Source: Armatimonadota bacterium (GTDB taxonomy: Bacteria; Armatimonadota; DTGP01; JAHWJO01). Taken from it: a stretch of 7,655 nt of DNA. The first letter of the stretch is position 1. Every line of letters starts with the position of its first letter. The DNA is taken from positions 1 to 7,655 of the forward strand of contig JAHWJO010000212.1 in NCBI GenBank assembly GCA_019348365.1, read 5' to 3'. The notes beneath the pieces are model-generated. The model was given only the letters and a program-made list of their open reading frames with translations, made no database searches and was not told where the DNA came from. Both the position numbers and the translations under genes were made by a program. Below, piece after piece: positions 5,012 through 7,655 of this stretch.

Positions 5012-6289
5012 ATGCCGAATCCGACGACCATCAACGTGGCCTACGTCTCCGAGCTGCTGAACCGGCCCGTCTACGGGCGCGGGGGGGAGCTGATCGGCAC
5101 CGTGCGCGACCTGATCGTGCGTCCGGGGCGGGAGCCGTTCCCACCCGTCACCGGCCTCGTGGTGAGGGTCTCCGCCCGCAACGCCGTCTTTGTCCCCGCC
5201 GAGATGGTCCAGACTATCACCCCGCAGCGCATCACCCTCGGCTCCTCGCGGCTGGACCTCCGCCCGTTCCAGCGCCGCGAGCGGGAGATGCTGCTGAACA
5301 AGGACGTGATGGACAAGCAGATCGTCAACATCGAGGGGCTGAAGGTCGTGCGGGTGAACGACCTCCAGCTTCAGCAGGTGGGCAACCGGTGGCGGCTGGC
5401 GGGGGTGGACATCAGCGCGGCGGCGCTCCTCGCGCGGCTGGGATTCCGCAAGCGGGTGCTGCGGCGGTCGCAGGAGGAAGCGGAGCCGGGCGAGGTCATC
5501 CCGTGGGAGAACATCGAGTTTTTCGCGAGCGAGGTCCCCGTCCCGATCCGGCTCCGGCACGAGGGGATCCGGCGGCTCCACCCGACCGACATCGCGCGGC
5601 TGCTGGAGGAGCTCTCCCCCGCGCAGGGCAGCGAGCTCGTCGCCTCCATGCCGGACGAGCTCGCCGCCGACACCCTCGAAGAGATGGACGAGGAGACCCG
5701 CCAGGAGATCCTGGAGCAGATGGACGAGGAGCGGAAAGCCGACATCATCGAGGAGATGGAGGACGACGCCGCCACCGACGTGTTGCAGGAGATGGAGCCG
5801 GAGGAGGCCGAGCGGGTTTTGGAGGAGATGGATGTCGAAGAGGCCGAGGCGGTCCGGCGGCTGCTGGACTACGGCGAGGATACCGCCGGGGGCCTGATGA
5901 CCACCGAGCGGATCACCATGCCGCCCACTGCCGCGGTCGAGGAGGCGCTGACCATGCTCCGGACACACCCGGACCTTCCCCCTGGCCTCTACTACGTCTA
6001 CGTCACCGATCCGGAAGATGACTCTTCCCTTTTAGGCACGGTGAGCCTCCGGAATCTGATCCTCTCCCCGCCGAACGCCGCGCTCAAATCGATCATGGAG
6101 ACGCGGCTGGTCACCGCGCGCGTGGACGAGAGCGCGCTGGAGGTCGCCCGCCGGATCTCCGAATACAACCTCCTCGCCCTGCCGATCCTGGACGAGGAGG
6201 ACCGCTTCCTCGGCATCGTCAGCGTGGACGACGCCATCGACCTGCTGCTGCCGGACACGGAACGGCAGCGCGACCGAATCTTCCACTGA
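5012..6289 (+). CDS. PRC-barrel / MgtE-N / tandem CBS protein, no membrane channel
   Basis: 425 aa, soluble. Domains in order: a PRC-barrel-like module (about 10-70; VYGRGGELIGTVRDLIV at 20-36 is characteristic), a second barrel-like stretch (about 97-140; VNIEGLKVVRVNDLQL), then the MgtE intracellular N domain. The N domain starts at LHPTDIARLLEEL (189-201), runs through seven 12-residue helical repeats (198-281) and ends in YGEDTAGGLMT (287-297), the MgtE hallmark leading into the CBS domains (about 297-353 and 360-412; second-domain end GIVSVDDAIDLL). In MgtE channels these parts bind Mg2+ and close the pore; here the protein stops after CBS2 with no transmembrane domain. The superhelix is rich in Glu/Asp, consistent with Mg2+ binding. 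AAGGTG (5002-5007) precedes the ATG. The stop overlaps the next start (TGATG, 6287-6291). I infer a Mg2+-responsive regulatory partner of the NRAMP-like transporter. Domain calls are firm; the role is not shown. Confidence 0.9.
   Translation: MPNPTTINVAYVSELLNRPVYGRGGELIGTVRDLIVRPGREPFPPVTGLVVRVSARNAVFVPAEMVQTITPQRITLGSSRLDLRPFQRREREMLLNKDVMDKQIVNIEGLKVVRVNDLQLQQVGNRWRLAGVDISAAALLARLGFRKRVLRRSQEEAEPGEVIPWENIEFFASEVPVPIRLRHEGIRRLHPTDIARLLEELSPAQGSELVASMPDELAADTLEEMDEETRQEILEQMDEERKADIIEEMEDDAATDVLQEMEPEEAERVLEEMDVEEAEAVRRLLDYGEDTAGGLMTTERITMPPTAAVEEALTMLRTHPDLPPGLYYVYVTDPEDDSSLLGTVSLRNLILSPPNAALKSIMETRLVTARVDESALEVARRISEYNLLALPILDEEDRFLGIVSVDDAIDLLLPDTERQRDRIFH
5603..5854 (+). repeat. Seven 12-residue (36-bp) repeats in the MgtE-N superhelix
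   Basis: Residues 198-281 divide without gaps into seven 12-mers: LEELSPAQGSEL, VASMPDELAADT, LEEMDEETRQEI, LEQMDEERKADI, IEEMEDDAATDV, LQEMEPEEAERV, LEEMDVEEAEAV. The consensus is [LIV]xxMxxExxxxV/I. An eighth, partial unit (RRLLDYGEDTAG) leads into the CBS region. The known MgtE N domain is a superhelix of short helices, which explains the periodicity. Here the units are unusually regular, gap-free and acidic. Confidence 0.8.
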
Positions 6290-6291
6290 TG
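6287..6291 (+). promoter_or_regulatory. TGATG stop/start overlap coupling sensor and transporter genes
   Basis: The TGA of the PRC/MgtE-N/CBS gene (6287-6289) shares its last base with the ATG of the transporter (6289-6291). The 20 bp before the ATG contain no purine-rich RBS, so ribosomes finishing the first gene probably reinitiate on the second. This would tie transporter synthesis to that of the putative sensor. Confidence 0.7.
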
Positions 6292-7623
6292 CCACTGCGA
6301 CGGGCGACGAGGGGGACGCCGGGGGGCGCGACGGAAGGGGGGGCGCCGGAACGGGCGAGGCGGCGGCCGTTCCGCTGGCCGCGCGGTCTGGCGTGGCTGG
6401 GCATCCTCGGGCCGGGACTCATCGCCGCGAACGCCGGGAACGATGCCGGGGCTATCGCCACCTACTCCAGCGTCGGCTCCACCTACGGGTACGAGCTGAT
6501 CTGGATGATGGTGCTCATCACCGTCAGCCTCATCGTGGTGCAGGAGATGTGCGCCCGCATGGGGGCCGTAACGGGCAAGGGCCTCTCCGACCTGATCCGC
6601 GAGAACTTCCCGATCCGCTGGACCGCCTTCGCGATGCTCGTCATCCTGATCTCGGCGGCGGGGACGGTCGTCTCGGAGTTCCTGGGCATCGCGGCGGCGT
6701 TGAGCCTGTTCAACGTCTCCACTTACCTCTCCGTGCCCCTCGGCGCGTTGGCGATCTGGCTGGTCGTGGTGAAGGGGAGTTACCGGCAGGTGGAGAAGAT
6801 CTTTCTCTTCTTCACCGTCGCGTTCTTCGGCTACATCGTCTCGGCGTTCATGGCGGGGCCGGACTGGGAGAAGGTCGCCTACCACGCCGTCGTGCCGCAG
6901 TGGGAGCGCGACCCCCTCTTCCTCACACTCTTCGTGGCGACGGTCGGCACCACCATCGCTCCGTGGATGCCGATGGTGCTCCAGAGCACGGTGGTGGAGA
7001 AGGGGACGAACATCCGGGAGTACGCCCTGGAGAAGTGGGACGTGATCATCGGGGCGGTCTTCGCGGATACGGTGGCGATCTTCATCATCATCAGCGCGGC
7101 GGCCACGCTGTACCAGAATCCCGCCACCCGGCAGCCGATCGAGGATGCGACGGTGGCGGCGCGGGCGCTGACCCCGCTCGCCGGCCCCTGGGCAACCATC
7201 CTGTTCGCGGTGGGGATGTTCGGCGCGTCGATGCTGGCGGCGCATATGCTGCCGCTCTCCACGGCCTTTTCCATCTGCGAGGCGTTCGGGTGGGAGAGCG
7301 GGGTGAGCAATCGGTGGAACGAAGCGCCGTACTTCTACGGGCTGTTCACGGGGCTGGTCGCGTTCGGGGCGCTGGTGGTGCTCGTCGTGCCGCCGCTGCT
7401 GCCGGGCGTGCCGCTGTTCGAGATGCTGGTCTGGGTGCAGGCGCTGAACGGCCTGCTGCTGCCCATTCTCCTCATCTTCATCATGCTGCTGGTGAACGAT
7501 CGTGAGATCATGGGGGAGCACACCAATAAGCCGGGTTATAACGCGGTGGCGTGGGTGACGGTCGTGTCGGTGAGCCTGCTGGCGATCGTGTATCTGGGGA
7601 TGCTCTTCTTCGGGCCGGACTGA
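6289..7623 (+). CDS. NRAMP-superfamily divalent metal transporter lacking the canonical metal-site residues
   Basis: 444 aa with about 11 hydrophobic segments (roughly 36-65, 68-88, 111-139, 148-161, 168-189, 208-232, 251-274, 298-325, 351-373, 376-402, 418-440), as in NRAMP/SLC11 carriers, plus an Arg/Gly-rich N-terminal tail of about 35 residues. The family is shown by GPGLIAANAGNDAGAIAT (41-58) in TM1 and GTTIAPWMPMVLQSTVVEKG (220-239) in TM6. In canonical Mn2+/Fe2+ NRAMPs TM1 reads DPGN and TM6 reads MPH; here they are DAGA (52-55) and APW (224-226). The Asp is kept but the Asn and the metal-binding Met are lost. Loss of that Met is known to relax discrimination against Mg2+/Ca2+, and NRAMP-related Mg2+ transporters lack it, so Mg2+ (perhaps with Mn2+) is the inferred substrate. 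No Shine-Dalgarno is seen; translation probably depends on coupling to the upstream gene through TGATG. Confidence 0.92.
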   Translation: MPLRRATRGTPGGATEGGAPERARRRPFRWPRGLAWLGILGPGLIAANAGNDAGAIATYSSVGSTYGYELIWMMVLITVSLIVVQEMCARMGAVTGKGLSDLIRENFPIRWTAFAMLVILISAAGTVVSEFLGIAAALSLFNVSTYLSVPLGALAIWLVVVKGSYRQVEKIFLFFTVAFFGYIVSAFMAGPDWEKVAYHAVVPQWERDPLFLTLFVATVGTTIAPWMPMVLQSTVVEKGTNIREYALEKWDVIIGAVFADTVAIFIIISAAATLYQNPATRQPIEDATVAARALTPLAGPWATILFAVGMFGASMLAAHMLPLSTAFSICEAFGWESGVSNRWNEAPYFYGLFTGLVAFGALVVLVVPPLLPGVPLFEMLVWVQALNGLLLPILLIFIMLLVNDREIMGEHTNKPGYNAVAWVTVVSVSLLAIVYLGMLFFGPD

Positions 7624-7627
7624 GGCG

Positions 7628-7642
7628 CCGGCGTTAAGCCGG
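7628..7642 (+). terminator. Weak hairpin after the transporter gene
   Basis: CCGGC and GCCGG form a 5-bp stem around gttaa, 4 nt after the stop codon at 7623. The window ends 13 bp later without a T-run, so termination is possible but not supported by a full signature. Confidence 0.25.
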
Positions 7643-7655
7643 GCCGTGGATGGAT

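Noticed and set aside
4925..5968. 347-aa open frame on the minus strand opposite the PRC/MgtE-N/CBS gene
   Set aside because: The His/Leu/Asp-rich repetitive product mirrors the 12-residue repeats on the plus strand; no independent motif.
5998..7521. 507-aa open frame on the minus strand opposite the transporter gene
   Set aside because: Its product is His/Arg/Asp-rich low-complexity sequence, typical of an antisense frame of a G+C-rich gene. The plus strand encodes a clear NRAMP protein with membrane segments.

Overview
The window is bacterial DNA, G+C-rich in the samples I counted by hand (40/60 in 6661-6720 and 41/60 in 5761-5820). It carries seven intact protein genes, several structured intergenic spacers and no RNA gene, transposase, phage gene or CRISPR array that I can see. 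The gene mix and the dispersed 'ccacagatgaacacggat'-type intergenic repeats would fit a G+C-rich, deep-branching phylum (Armatimonadota, Planctomycetota or Chloroflexota-like). That is a guess; nothing here fixes the taxonomy.

Layout from left to right. (1) 1-137 is a spacer that begins with the tail of a dispersed repeat. (2) 138-1124, minus: metallo-beta-lactamase-fold hydrolase with a C-terminal membrane segment. (3) 1347-2438, minus: PLP enzyme of the D-threonine aldolase / D-serine dehydratase (DSD1-like) family. (4) 2533-3009 and 3006-4037, plus: a DUF4265-type protein overlapping (ATGA) a secreted TIM-barrel glycosidase-like protein. (5) 4038-4263: spacer between convergent genes with a perfect 39-bp inverted repeat whose arms consist of degenerate 10-bp units. 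(6) 4264-4683, minus: RsbW-like GHKL ATPase (anti-sigma factor/serine kinase type). (7) 4684-5011: divergent spacer with two perfect 8-bp hairpins. (8) 5012-6289 and 6289-7623, plus: a soluble PRC-barrel / MgtE-N / CBS protein overlapping (TGATG) an NRAMP-superfamily transporter. The window ends in a short 3' spacer with a weak hairpin.

The most interesting unit is the last gene pair. The cytosolic Mg2+-sensing half of an MgtE channel (N superhelix plus tandem CBS domains) is present without its membrane channel and is translationally coupled to an NRAMP-type transporter. That transporter has lost the signature transition-metal residues: DPGN in TM1 reads DAGA, and MPH in TM6 reads APW. The simplest reading is a two-component Mg2+ (or Mg2+/Mn2+) uptake module in which an MgtE-like sensor gates or regulates an NRAMP-related carrier. 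The sequence shows the architecture; the sensing partnership and the substrate are inference.
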